Origin: Coprosoma sp963632935
Lineage (GTDB): Bacteria > Bacillota_I > Bacilli_A > RF39 > UBA660
NCBI GenBank assembly: GCA_963632935.1
Contig: CAVGWA010000014.1
Span: 1 to 33,282, forward strand
Direction of reading: 5' to 3'
Length of the DNA: 33,282 nucleotides
The notes under the pieces are model-generated. The model was not told the origin of the DNA and searched no databases. It saw only the letters and a list, made by a program, of their open reading frames with translations. The translations under genes were made by a program, and so were the position numbers. Positions 7,792 to 15,829 of this stretch are shown piece by piece (within the stretch, counting starts at the first letter, position 1; each line of letters begins with the position of its first letter).

Positions 7792-8715
7792 ATGAAGGAA
7801 AATAAAAGTCTTTTTATAACGATTATTTTGTGTATAATTTTAACTTTGTGCTATACATATAAAAATGATATTATAAAATATATAATGTCAAATTCTATTC
7901 AAAACAAAACAGTAACTCTACCTAATAAGAAGAAAAATTATAATAATTATAAATTTCTATTTGTTCAAGAGACAAATGATTTTCATGTTAAAAACAAAAA
8001 AGAAATATTAAATGTAATTTATACTATTTTAAACCATGGACTTGATGAATTTACTTTTTATTGTGATAAAGATTATGAAAATTGCAACAAGGAATTTTCT
8101 GAAATATCAAATGATAAAATTCTTCTTTCAACCATTAATAATTTAGTATCTCCGTATAACAGTTATGAAAAAATATATTTTCAAGTAACAGAATATGGAG
8201 AAATTAAATTAAATATTGATAGACTATATTCAGATAATGAGGTTAATGAAATTGAAAATAAAATATCGGAATTTGAAAAAGAATATATTAAAAGTGATAT
8301 GTCTGATATAGATAAAATTAAAGCGTTTCATGATTATTTAATTAATAAAAGTAGTTATGATAAACAAAGAGCTGATGCGATTGAAGAAGGAAAAGATATT
8401 AGTAATTCAATATCTCACAAAGCAAATGGACCGTTAATAAATAACATAGCTCTTTGTAGTGGATATAGTGATGCTATGAAAATATATTTAGATAAAATCA
8501 ATATTCCTAATTATAAGATATCTAATACAAATCACATCTGGAACCGAGTATACATAAATAATGAGTGGCTACATCTTGATTTAACTTGGGATGATCCTAT
8601 AACGAGTGATGGAAGAAATATATTACTACATAAATTTTTTCTTATAACAACAGAAGAACTTAAAAAATTAGATTCTACAAATCATGATTATAATGTAGAA
8701 TATTATCCAGAATAA
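7792..8715 (+). CDS. Membrane-anchored transglutaminase-like protein
   Basis: A 307-residue protein with an N-terminal membrane helix (about residues 6-22) and an outside C-terminal domain of the transglutaminase-like/papain fold. The triad is visible: Cys222 in LCSGYSDAM, His248 in NHIWNRV and Asp263 in HLDLTWDDP. Bacterial members with this short core are mostly proteases or peptide-processing enzymes at the cell surface; the substrate cannot be told here. Residues 45-170 show no family I recognise. The ribosome binding site is GGTGAT. It follows the rpsT terminator and ends at a terminator shared with the convergent gene, so it is likely expressed as a single gene. Confidence 0.8.
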   Translation: MKENKSLFITIILCIILTLCYTYKNDIIKYIMSNSIQNKTVTLPNKKKNYNNYKFLFVQETNDFHVKNKKEILNVIYTILNHGLDEFTFYCDKDYENCNKEFSEISNDKILLSTINNLVSPYNSYEKIYFQVTEYGEIKLNIDRLYSDNEVNEIENKISEFEKEYIKSDMSDIDKIKAFHDYLINKSSYDKQRADAIEEGKDISNSISHKANGPLINNIALCSGYSDAMKIYLDKINIPNYKISNTNHIWNRVYINNEWLHLDLTWDDPITSDGRNILLHKFFLITTEELKKLDSTNHDYNVEYYPE

Positions 8716-8741
8716 AATAGAAGCCAAACTGACTTCTATTT
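8715..8741. terminator. Bidirectional terminator between convergent genes
   Basis: AAATAGAAG (8715-8723) and CTTCTATTT (8733-8741) form a perfect 9-bp stem with a 9-base loop. The hairpin touches the stop codons of both converging genes and has A/T runs on both sides, so it can serve both strands. Confidence 0.7.
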
Positions 8742-9521
8742 ATTATATAAACAATTTTGAGTTAAAATAATCTTATTATCTTTAATTTGATAAATTTGAT
8801 AACAACTATCAAATAAAGCAAGATCCCAAATTTTTCTTCCAATAATAATCTCATATTCATTATCACTTTTTATGTCCAATATATCAATCAAACCATATGA
8901 ACTAGATGTATCACTTTTCATATCTAAAACTTTACCATCTTTAACATAAAACATATATGATCTATCTTCATAATCCTTAGTAACCAAAGAAACATTTGAT
9001 GTAATATAAATAGCTTCTAATTTACCATCATTATCAAAATCAGCCAAATATTTAACTAAACGCTTTTTTAAAATACTTTTTTCCTCACTGTTTTGATATT
9101 TTATTTTATTATCTAAAATAGAATCATCACTATTACTATAACTACTTAAAATATAATTAACTGGTGTTACTTTTATATTACCACTGTATGCAAATCTAAA
9201 TTTATCATTATTTACTTGATTATAATCCTTATCAAAAAAATAAAATGAACGCCTGTTATATTGTAAAGTTGTGGCTGTAAATTCATCCATATCATTATAT
9301 CCAACAAACTTACGATTTCCAAAATTTTCCTTAAATTCTGTTTCTTGATACCATTTACCACTTTTTTCATGCCATATTAAAGAATCACCAACAATTAAAT
9401 AATTATTAGAATTTACTTTATCTTTATTTCCAATAAGTATGGCAATGCCAATATAAATTCCAATAAAAATTATAGCAATTATACCCCATTTAATATATTT
9501 TTTTACATTATTGTTTTCCAT
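8736..9521 (-). CDS. Membrane-anchored protein with FG-GAP/VCBS-like repeats
   Basis: This 261-residue protein starts at the ATG at 9521, behind GAGGGG; an upstream in-frame ATG at 9569 overlaps the promoter and is rejected. It has a short cytoplasmic N-terminus, one membrane helix (about residues 11-31) and an extracytoplasmic part. Residues 157-173 read LADFDNDGKLEAIYITS and residues 211-228 form a second weaker copy (IDILDIKSDNEYEIIIG). These resemble calcium-binding DxDxDG loops of FG-GAP/VCBS propeller repeats. The C-terminus has two Cys (about 240 and 257). I do not recognise the full-length family, and the function is unknown. It is expressed from a near-perfect promoter divergent from the next gene. 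Confidence 0.75.
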   Translation of the reverse strand: MENNNVKKYIKWGIIAIIFIGIYIGIAILIGNKDKVNSNNYLIVGDSLIWHEKSGKWYQETEFKENFGNRKFVGYNDMDEFTATTLQYNRRSFYFFDKDYNQVNNDKFRFAYSGNIKVTPVNYILSSYSNSDDSILDNKIKYQNSEEKSILKKRLVKYLADFDNDGKLEAIYITSNVSLVTKDYEDRSYMFYVKDGKVLDMKSDTSSSYGLIDILDIKSDNEYEIIIGRKIWDLALFDSCYQIYQIKDNKIILTQNCLYNK

Positions 9522-9540
9522 ATTTATCCCCTCTTTAATA

Positions 9541-9569
9541 ATTATATAAGTAAGAAAAACTATTGTCAA
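9541..9569 (-). promoter_or_regulatory. Consensus sigma-A promoter for the FG-GAP-like gene
   Basis: On the minus strand TTGACA (9564-9569), a 17-base spacer and TATAAT (9541-9546) match the vegetative consensus perfectly. The start codon at 9521 follows 19 bases after the -10. Confidence 0.8.
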
Positions 9570-9583
9570 TTATAAAAAATGCA

Positions 9584-9612
9584 TTGATAATTATTTGCTT
9601 ACTTGCTATAAT
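9584..9612 (+). promoter_or_regulatory. Sigma-A promoter for the 181-aa membrane protein
   Basis: TTGATA (9584-9589), 17 bases and TATAAT (9607-9612) face right; the ATG lies at 9640 behind AGGAGG. It is back to back with the divergent promoter at 9541-9569, with 14 bases between the -35 boxes. Confidence 0.78.
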
Positions 9613-9639
9613 TTTATTAGAAAGATAGGAGGTATTTTA

Positions 9640-10185
9640 ATGGAAGATGATAATAAAATTAAAAAAATAATAACTTTTATTATAATAATAACAATTATAA
9701 TCGGTATTTCAATTGCAGGATTTTTTATTTATCAAAAAATTATGTCTGATAAAAATAAAAATGATTTATTCACTTATTTAAAGAAAAATGGTTATACTAA
9801 AAGTGATGACAAAATATATACTAAAAAAACAACTGAAAATAAGATAACAACAACATATTATTATTATACAGATTCTTATGTTCTTACGAAAGAAATTTAC
9901 GACATATCAAATTCAAAAGAAGAAATAACTGCAATGATGACATATAAAAATGATGATAGTATAGAAATGGATTACGTAGTAACAGGTTTGACTAAAAATA
10001 GAAGTTATGGAAGTATAGCACATACAGCAACATATGATAAAAATAATAAATTTACATGTAAAATTATTAAAAATAGCGGTTTTACCACAAGATGTTCTAC
10101 AATCAAAAATCAAATGATAGCATTTAAAAAAGAAGTAAAAGACATATTAGAAAATAGTAATGTAAAAGCAAAATATATAAAATAA
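9640..10185 (+). CDS. Small membrane-anchored protein of unknown function
   Basis: I do not recognise this 181-residue protein. It has a short charged N-terminus, one strongly hydrophobic helix (about residues 10-30), then an outside domain rich in Lys, Thr and Tyr with beta-strand-like patterns (for example TTTYYYYTDSYVLTKEIYD). Two Cys near the C-terminus (FTCKII and TRCSTI) could form a disulfide. The start at 9640 is set by AGGAGG; an in-frame start at 9595 would lie inside the promoter. It ends in front of a strong terminator. It resembles its divergent neighbour in topology only. Confidence 0.75.
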   Translation: MEDDNKIKKIITFIIIITIIIGISIAGFFIYQKIMSDKNKNDLFTYLKKNGYTKSDDKIYTKKTTENKITTTYYYYTDSYVLTKEIYDISNSKEEITAMMTYKNDDSIEMDYVVTGLTKNRSYGSIAHTATYDKNNKFTCKIIKNSGFTTRCSTIKNQMIAFKKEVKDILENSNVKAKYIK

Positions 10186-10198
10186 AATCTAGTTTTTT

Positions 10199-10237
10199 AA
10201 AAATCAAGGGTTCAGTTCATTTATACCCTTGATTTTT
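10199..10237. terminator. Strong bidirectional terminator
   Basis: AAAAATCAAGGGT (10199-10211) pairs without mismatch with ACCCTTGATTTTT (10225-10237), leaving a 13-base loop. A and T runs on both sides allow it to end the 181-aa gene on the plus strand and transcripts coming from the secretion cluster on the minus strand. Confidence 0.85.
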
Positions 10238-10362
10238 ATTGTATAATTATAGCATTAATTAAATTTCATTTATCATTTTTATTGTCTTGCTTCTTCTTAT
10301 TAATCCTCTTATATCCTTGAAGTATTATATTCTATCCATTCTTTAACTAACTATATACTCTT

Positions 10363-10548
10363 CTAAAAATGTGGTATGATTAGTTCTAGATGATTAACAA
10401 ATTTTCTTTTCCATGTTTTGATAATACCAATTGAAATACCATATTCTTCAGCAAGTTTGCGGCTGGTTTCACCATTGATACTTCCATGAACAATTTCTAA
10501 TACTTGTTCTTCAGTATATTTATTAAATTTTTGTTCTTTACAAGCCAT
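10363..10548 (-). CDS. Orphan transposase-like HTH fragment (IS3 orfA type)
   Basis: A 61-residue protein starting at the ATG at 10548 behind AAAGGAGGT. Residues about 8-47 (KYTEEQVLEIV ... RKLAEEYGISIGIIKTWKRKF) match the helix-turn-helix that opens IS3/IS150-type OrfA transposase subunits. Usual OrfA proteins are longer and continue into a leucine zipper, which is missing. No intact orfB follows; the DNA downstream (about 10313-10350, minus strand) reads KEWIEYNTSRI, which weakly recalls the end of an IS3 orfB, then stops. I read it as the remnant of an internally deleted IS, though the strong ribosome binding site means a small DNA-binding protein could still be made. Confidence 0.55.
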   Translation of the reverse strand: MACKEQKFNKYTEEQVLEIVHGSINGETSRKLAEEYGISIGIIKTWKRKFVNHLELIIPHF

Positions 10549-10596
10549 AAGAAAATACCTCCTTTCGGAAGTGTTTTCTAACATAAACTAGATTTT

Positions 10597-13173
10597 TTAA
10601 TTGGAAATAGTTTCACTATTATAGACCTCTACTCTTTGTTTCCAATAACTTTCTGTGTCTACAACATCATATACTCTATCTAAATTAAAATTACCATTAT
10701 AAAGCAAATGATATTCTGCTTCACGTCTATTTAAACCACCTTGTGCACCATTAACACCTGTATGTGATAAAAAGAAACTAAACATATCATATGTTTTATA
10801 ATCAGTTGTTGAAACAAATTTTGGAATGAAAAAATTAACCAAACCAGCAGGCCATTGATGATAAATTGAAACAAGCACGTAATATTGATAATCCTTTAAT
10901 TGTCTTCCACCAGATTCTTCTTCAAATTTGGCTTTTACATAATCATAAGTATTTGATAAACGTTCAGATACCATTTTATCAATATATTCTTTATCAGCAC
11001 AACCATTATTCATATCTTCATCAAAATTTGTATATCCAACAGCTTCAGCCAAACCTCGATTATTTTCTTGCGTTATACCGTAACCTGTAGTATGTCCAAC
11101 ATAAACTTGGTCAACCGAATCGATATAAGTCTCATATCCTGGTTTTCCTCTAACTGTACAGTTTTGCCTCGTGCCTTCCCATTCGCCAAGTAAATCAATA
11201 AACTTTTGCATATTTGAACTACTACTACCACAACTACTATCAGCACCTGCTAATCTATAAATAGTGTGGTAATTTTGATTATAAAACGTAGAAATACTTA
11301 TTTCTTTACCAGAACTGTCACCGGTTACACCGTCATAATTATTACGTGCAGCAATTTCTTTTATTGTATCACCTTCAATACTATAAATAGTAGTAGTATG
11401 CCCATCAGATTCCAAAATATCGCCAACTTGCAATGCATCAACACTAAACGGAATTGATGTAAAACCATTTTCAGTTAACACTTCCCTTTCATTATATGAG
11501 AACACGGGATCATCATCATCTAAAATCCCAGCATTTTTTAATGAATAATATATAAATGAAGTACAATCATAATCAGGACCATTTCTATTGGCCATACTAT
11601 ATCCATGTGTATCATCATCAGCAATTTTCTTCATTTCATTTAAATATTTAGTAACTAAGGAATTAGCCTCTCCATTTGATTTTCCACTAGAACTAGTTCC
11701 AGTTTTACCAAAATCAACATCATCAGCATATATAATTTCGTAAGAAATAGAGCCTCCCCACCTATGCATAGTAGTGATATCAGTGAGTCCTTCTTCTTTT
11801 GCTGAAGGGTCTAATACATACACTACCCCATTTTCAACATGATCAACTGCAACCCAGTGAGTACCAACACCATCATCAGCTTCAACCAATACGAATTGTT
11901 GTTTTCCATTATATGGAGTATCTATTATATCGGAAATTTTTTCCACGTAGTTGTTTTTATCAATATCAGTATAATAACCTAAACGATGCATATTAGGAGC
12001 AATTGGAGAAAAATCCCAAACTATTAGACTACCAGAATATGATCCTTTTTGTGCATATACACCTGGGTTAAAATCATTAACTGTTAATTGAGTACCAGAT
12101 TTTGCTAAAATATATGAAATAGCTGTTGTTGTACATCCCCATGTTTTTACTGATACACCACCAGTTCCCAGAGTAATATTTGCCCATCTTTCATCGTACT
12201 GTCTCCAGTTAACGATTTCACCAGATCCGGCACTACCTGCATAAGAACATTCATCTTCATCTTCTGGAAATAGTTCTTTATAAAATTTAGCAAAATCAAT
12301 TATTTCTTGAGCAATTTCTTTCTTTTTAATCTCTTTTTGTTTTTCATCAGTTATATCACTAACGCCCTTAAATGTTCCACCTATAAATCCTTGAGAACAT
12401 ATAGCTGCCACATTAACATTATATTTATTTGCATCTATAACATTTCCTGCATATGAATGAGTTTTATCAACAAAGGTATTATCAAATATTAAAGGAAGCC
12501 ATCGTATAACTGGTATACTCATGATATTTTCTAAAGCACACTGTCCTTCATTAACAATCCAGTTATCATTTCCAAAATTATTTCCAGCTAAAACTTCTTT
12601 ATAATGTTCTTCATTGTATTTACCATCAACAGCTGCATTAAGCATAACAATATAAGCCGCATTTAATAAATCAATTGACTCTTGTTCAATACCTGCATAG
12701 CTTTCATCGCCAGTCATTCCTAATGCATTAATAAAATCAGAAACTTTTTTAGCAAAAGAATCTTCATCAAAGTCTTTATCATACTCTGCATCAATTATTT
12801 CATTGTAATTTCCTTGAAATAAAACAGTTGAGGCAAGTACTGCTGCATCTATTTTATCCCCACCTTTTTCCTTCATTATGCGGATTTTTGTATTAAATTG
12901 CTCTTCTTTTATTTTTTCAAGTTCTTCAGTTGTACATAAAATACAACCACCCCTAAGTAAATTAGCGACTCTTTCAGCACTTTCTTGAACGAAACCTAAA
13001 AAGTAAGATACTACACCTAAAACTGCTATTATTAAAATAAAAAAGGAAGCGATACCAGCAATTATACCATATTTTATCATTTTGCCCTTTATACCAATCA
13101 ATTTACCAATTGGTGTATTTTCCTTTAACGTATCACCAAATAATTTATTTGCAAATATTTTTAATGGATTCAT
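10597..13173 (-). CDS. T4SS-associated wall hydrolase with C39-like, NlpC/P60-like and lysozyme-like domains
   Basis: An 858-residue membrane-anchored protein with three apparent hydrolase domains. A membrane helix (about 34-61) is followed by a region of unknown helical sequence (62-310). Next is a peptidase C39-like domain (about 319-483) with Cys347 in WGCTTT, His439 in GTHWVAVD and Asp455 in YVLDPS. A NlpC/P60-like domain follows (about 502-641) with Cys537 in YDCTSF and His592 in DGHTTT. Last is a GH24/phage-lysozyme-like domain (about 655-830) with candidate catalytic Glu666 in EWEG, the TTGYG turn at 695-699 and NRREAEYHLL near the end. In Gram-positive T4SS such enzymes open the wall for the channel. 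It lies 22 bases after the VirB4 gene and is the last gene of the operon. Confidence 0.85.
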   Translation of the reverse strand: MNPLKIFANKLFGDTLKENTPIGKLIGIKGKMIKYGIIAGIASFFILIIAVLGVVSYFLGFVQESAERVANLLRGGCILCTTEELEKIKEEQFNTKIRIMKEKGGDKIDAAVLASTVLFQGNYNEIIDAEYDKDFDEDSFAKKVSDFINALGMTGDESYAGIEQESIDLLNAAYIVMLNAAVDGKYNEEHYKEVLAGNNFGNDNWIVNEGQCALENIMSIPVIRWLPLIFDNTFVDKTHSYAGNVIDANKYNVNVAAICSQGFIGGTFKGVSDITDEKQKEIKKKEIAQEIIDFAKFYKELFPEDEDECSYAGSAGSGEIVNWRQYDERWANITLGTGGVSVKTWGCTTTAISYILAKSGTQLTVNDFNPGVYAQKGSYSGSLIVWDFSPIAPNMHRLGYYTDIDKNNYVEKISDIIDTPYNGKQQFVLVEADDGVGTHWVAVDHVENGVVYVLDPSAKEEGLTDITTMHRWGGSISYEIIYADDVDFGKTGTSSSGKSNGEANSLVTKYLNEMKKIADDDTHGYSMANRNGPDYDCTSFIYYSLKNAGILDDDDPVFSYNEREVLTENGFTSIPFSVDALQVGDILESDGHTTTIYSIEGDTIKEIAARNNYDGVTGDSSGKEISISTFYNQNYHTIYRLAGADSSCGSSSSNMQKFIDLLGEWEGTRQNCTVRGKPGYETYIDSVDQVYVGHTTGYGITQENNRGLAEAVGYTNFDEDMNNGCADKEYIDKMVSERLSNTYDYVKAKFEEESGGRQLKDYQYYVLVSIYHQWPAGLVNFFIPKFVSTTDYKTYDMFSFFLSHTGVNGAQGGLNRREAEYHLLYNGNFNLDRVYDVVDTESYWKQRVEVYNSETISN

Positions 13174-13195
13174 GCTAATATCACCACCTAACTAA

Positions 13196-14980
13196 TTACA
13201 AGCCACCGCCTGAACCGAATGAATCTAATTCTTGTTCAGTAACTACAACATTAATTCTCATTCTTTTACTACCACATACAAACAACGCTTCACCTTGATT
13301 GTATCCTTTTATACTTTCTTTTTCACTGTCATTTAAATCTATTAATCTGCTTAAATCCTCAACAGCTTGTTTTCTAAGTCCCATGACTAAATAGTAAGAA
13401 GCATTATCAAATATTGCTTTACCTTGAGTAATTACAGCAGGATCACAGAAATCAGTTGGTTGTTGTGTAATTATAATTGTACCTGTGTTATATTTTCTAG
13501 CACGTCTTTGAACTTGAGCTAAGAAGTCAGCCCCCAATGTGTTATTACCAGATAATAAAACATGTGCTTCATCAACAGTAAGTACAGTATTTATACTTGA
13601 ATCTAAGCACAAACTCCAAGCATATTTTAATACATTAAAGAATAAAGCATTTCTAATATTTGTATCAGCATTCATCAATTCTTTAATATTAAATACTATA
13701 AAATTGCTCTTTGGAGAAATTGTTGTTGTACCATCAAAATAAAATCTTAATTCTCTTATTAATGGTCTCATTTTTAATTCTAAACTTTCTAATATATCTC
13801 TTTCCCTATTTTGTTCTGGCATTGATGTAATTCGACCTTTTACAGTTGCATATACATCTCTAAATGTTGGATAATCTTTAGAAGTAAATTTAGTAAAATC
13901 AGTATTAAAATCAATACCAAAACGTTTATAAGTCTCTTGAACCATTTCACTAAATACATTAATTACATCTTCAGAAATAGTAGGATCATAATATTTCATA
14001 AACGCTTTAACGGTTTGTAATGATCTTGTCAAAACTGCATACCCCATGCCTTGTTTAATTTCTTCTTCATCGGCATCCATAATAATTTCAAGTGGATTAA
14101 TCATACCAAATTCTCCACCCTTACCCAAATCAATGAAGTCACCACCATAAAGTCTAGTCATGTCTTCTAGTTCACCTTCAGGGTCAATTAGAACCATCTT
14201 ATAATCATTTCTAATATGATTCCTTAAAAGTAATTTTGCAGCTGTTGATTTACCAGACCCAGATGTACCTAATATAATCATATTAGCATTATTTCTATTA
14301 TGTTCTTTTTGAATTTGATATAAAAATTGATTAAACAATACAACACCACCTGAAAAATCAATGCCAAGTAAAGTTGAAAGACCCGGGTCTTTTATGCTAT
14401 CAAATACATAAGGATACATAGCAGCTAATGTAGGAGAAGGAATCGGTATACCAATTCTATCTTCAACATCTTGCTTTGGAAAAATTGGAAGCATGCTTTT
14501 TAAAACTTTTTCCTGTTCAAATCTTAAAGGAATAGCTCTCATTTCCATTGCTTCTAAATAACTTTTTAATTGTAGTTTTTTAGCTGTTAATTCTTCCTCA
14601 GAATCAGCTGTAATCATTAAATGCAATTGAAAGTCATATATCTTAGCTTGACTTGCAGCTAACTGTTTAATAAAATCTTCTAATGACTCATAATCTTGAC
14701 GAATTCTTTCTTGAATTGTAACATCATGTTCTTCTTGATATTTTACTTTTAAATCAGCAATTTCTTTATTAACCATTTTATTAATAACTCCAAATGGCAA
14801 TGGTATATGTTTCATTACCATTTTAATACCAGCCATACTAGTTAGGTTTGATAAAAATCCCTGATAAATTGTTTTAGGATAAGAAATTACCGTTAAAATA
14901 GTAGAATATTTATCACTTGCAATAAAACTACTAGGTTTAAATTCTAAGCCCTTAGGGGCAATTTGTGTCCTTATATCCAT
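13196..14980 (-). CDS. VirB4-type T4SS ATPase
   Basis: A 594-residue ATPase that powers type IV secretion or conjugation at the inner face of the membrane. The N-terminal part (about 1-200) has the VirB4/TrbE-like shape, starting with APKGLEFKPSSF. The ATPase core has a Walker A motif GTSGSGKST (238-246), LIDPEGE (264-270), a Walker B motif with Asp470-Glu471 in TVDEAH, and a sensor-like IIITQQPTDF. It resembles the VirB4 of Tn1549-type and other Firmicute elements. The start ATG shares one base with the stop of the preceding gene (TAATG), behind GGTGAG, so the two are translationally coupled. No hydrophobic anchor of its own is visible. Confidence 0.93.
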   Translation of the reverse strand: MDIRTQIAPKGLEFKPSSFIASDKYSTILTVISYPKTIYQGFLSNLTSMAGIKMVMKHIPLPFGVINKMVNKEIADLKVKYQEEHDVTIQERIRQDYESLEDFIKQLAASQAKIYDFQLHLMITADSEEELTAKKLQLKSYLEAMEMRAIPLRFEQEKVLKSMLPIFPKQDVEDRIGIPIPSPTLAAMYPYVFDSIKDPGLSTLLGIDFSGGVVLFNQFLYQIQKEHNRNNANMIILGTSGSGKSTAAKLLLRNHIRNDYKMVLIDPEGELEDMTRLYGGDFIDLGKGGEFGMINPLEIIMDADEEEIKQGMGYAVLTRSLQTVKAFMKYYDPTISEDVINVFSEMVQETYKRFGIDFNTDFTKFTSKDYPTFRDVYATVKGRITSMPEQNRERDILESLELKMRPLIRELRFYFDGTTTISPKSNFIVFNIKELMNADTNIRNALFFNVLKYAWSLCLDSSINTVLTVDEAHVLLSGNNTLGADFLAQVQRRARKYNTGTIIITQQPTDFCDPAVITQGKAIFDNASYYLVMGLRKQAVEDLSRLIDLNDSEKESIKGYNQGEALFVCGSKRMRINVVVTEQELDSFGSGGGL

Positions 14981-15525
14981 TATCTCACCACCCCAAATGA
15001 AGTTGTTGTTCCACCATTTAAGAAATTATCTAATATCATTCTTAAATCATCGTTACTAGTTTGTGTTGCAATTAGTTGAGCACTCGCAAAAACTTGAATT
15101 AAATTTCTAATTTTTTTCTGAATTTTATCCATATCCTTTTCTTTAAATAATAAATAAAACTCTGTATCTACAACATTTAATGAAGTTGTAAATAAATTTG
15201 CTTTATTAATATCATCCATTATCAATTTTCTTTTAACAGGATTAATTTGAGAATTATATAGTAATTGCAATCTAGATAAATATGATGTTATATCAACAGG
15301 TCTATCTGCTGCTATAATCCAAAATTCATAATCAATTAAATTATAAACATTCCTTAAATTATTTATAATCATATTTTGTATATCAGGTTCAAGGATAAAG
15401 ATATTTCTAGGTGAAATTTTAACACCTGTTACTTTATCATTATTATCACAAATAATTACACCATTAGTTATTGATTTTATAGGTACAAAATCATTTGTAT
15501 ATTTGCTTCTGCTCTCCATACTCAT
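14980..15525 (-). CDS. Separate VirB4/TraC N-terminal-like T4SS component
   Basis: This protein of about 181 residues has no membrane helix. Its opening (VPIKSITNGVIICDNNDKVTGVKIS) and the following helical segments look like the N-terminal domain of TraC/VirB4 proteins. It carries no Walker motif. The start is uncertain: ATG at 15525, ATG at 15519 and TTG at 15552 all lie inside the end of the PrgI-like gene, so translation is coupled to it in any case; I use 15525. It ends in TAATG with the VirB4 ATPase start. As the ATPase already has its own N-domain, this looks like a real separate subunit and not half of a broken gene. The family assignment is by pattern only. Confidence 0.7.
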   Translation of the reverse strand: MSMESRSKYTNDFVPIKSITNGVIICDNNDKVTGVKISPRNIFILEPDIQNMIINNLRNVYNLIDYEFWIIAADRPVDITSYLSRLQLLYNSQINPVKRKLIMDDINKANLFTTSLNVVDTEFYLLFKEKDMDKIQKKIRNLIQVFASAQLIATQTSNDDLRMILDNFLNGGTTTSFGVVR

Positions 15526-15817
15526 CTTTAACGCACCAACCTTTCCAAACAAATTTTTCTCTTATTGTATAAAATCTATATATTTCTTGTATAACAGTTC
15601 TAATATTATGATAATTTGGGACTGGAAGTACCAAAAATCCAGTTATAACAGCAGGAGCTAAATCAATAGTTGCTGTTAGTAAGGAATTAGCTTGAACTAT
15701 CATTAGAAGTAAAATTGTAATTCCTATTCCAGTACCAAATAAAATTAAGTCAAATGTTGTAAATAAGCCAAATATAAGTAACGATTTTTTAGTATTTGTT
15801 GGAATTAAATAATTCAT
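15491..15817 (-). CDS. PrgI/VirB3-like small T4SS membrane protein
   Basis: A 108-residue protein with two adjacent membrane helices (about residues 12-40 and 45-66) and a basic cytoplasmic C-terminal part with WKGWC. Its opening MNYLIPTNTKKSLLIFG and position directly before VirB4-type genes match the PrgI family of Gram-positive T4SS, thought to fill the VirB3 role. It lies 12 bases after the VirB6-like gene and overlaps the next gene. It ends in TGA, one of the few TGA stops in this window. Confidence 0.75.
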   Translation of the reverse strand: MNYLIPTNTKKSLLIFGLFTTFDLILFGTGIGITILLLMIVQANSLLTATIDLAPAVITGFLVLPVPNYHNIRTVIQEIYRFYTIREKFVWKGWCVKDEYGEQKQIYK

Positions 15818-15829
15818 TTAATCACCCCT

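Larger units (their letters stand above)
10184..10596. repeat. 12-bp inverted repeats bounding an IS relic
   Basis: AAAATCTAGTTT at 10184-10195 is repeated exactly in inverted orientation at 10585-10596 (AAACTAGATTTT). The pair begins at the stop codon of the 181-aa gene and ends at the last base before the wall-hydrolase gene, enclosing the terminator and the transposase-like HTH fragment. It could be the ends of a small inserted element or a chance match in AT-rich DNA. Confidence 0.45.

Noticed and set aside
9900..10185. CRISPR or other repeat array in the AT-rich intergenic regions
   Set aside because: No regularly spaced direct repeats were found here or elsewhere in the window.
10597..13173. 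Phage tail or lysis module
   Set aside because: The lysozyme-like and NlpC/P60-like domains occur in phages, but the neighbours are VirB4, PrgI-like and VirB6-like and no phage structural gene is present.
13196..15552. VirB4 broken into two by a frameshift
   Set aside because: The downstream protein already has a full VirB4-like N-domain, and the junction is a regular TAATG with ribosome binding site, so these are two genes.
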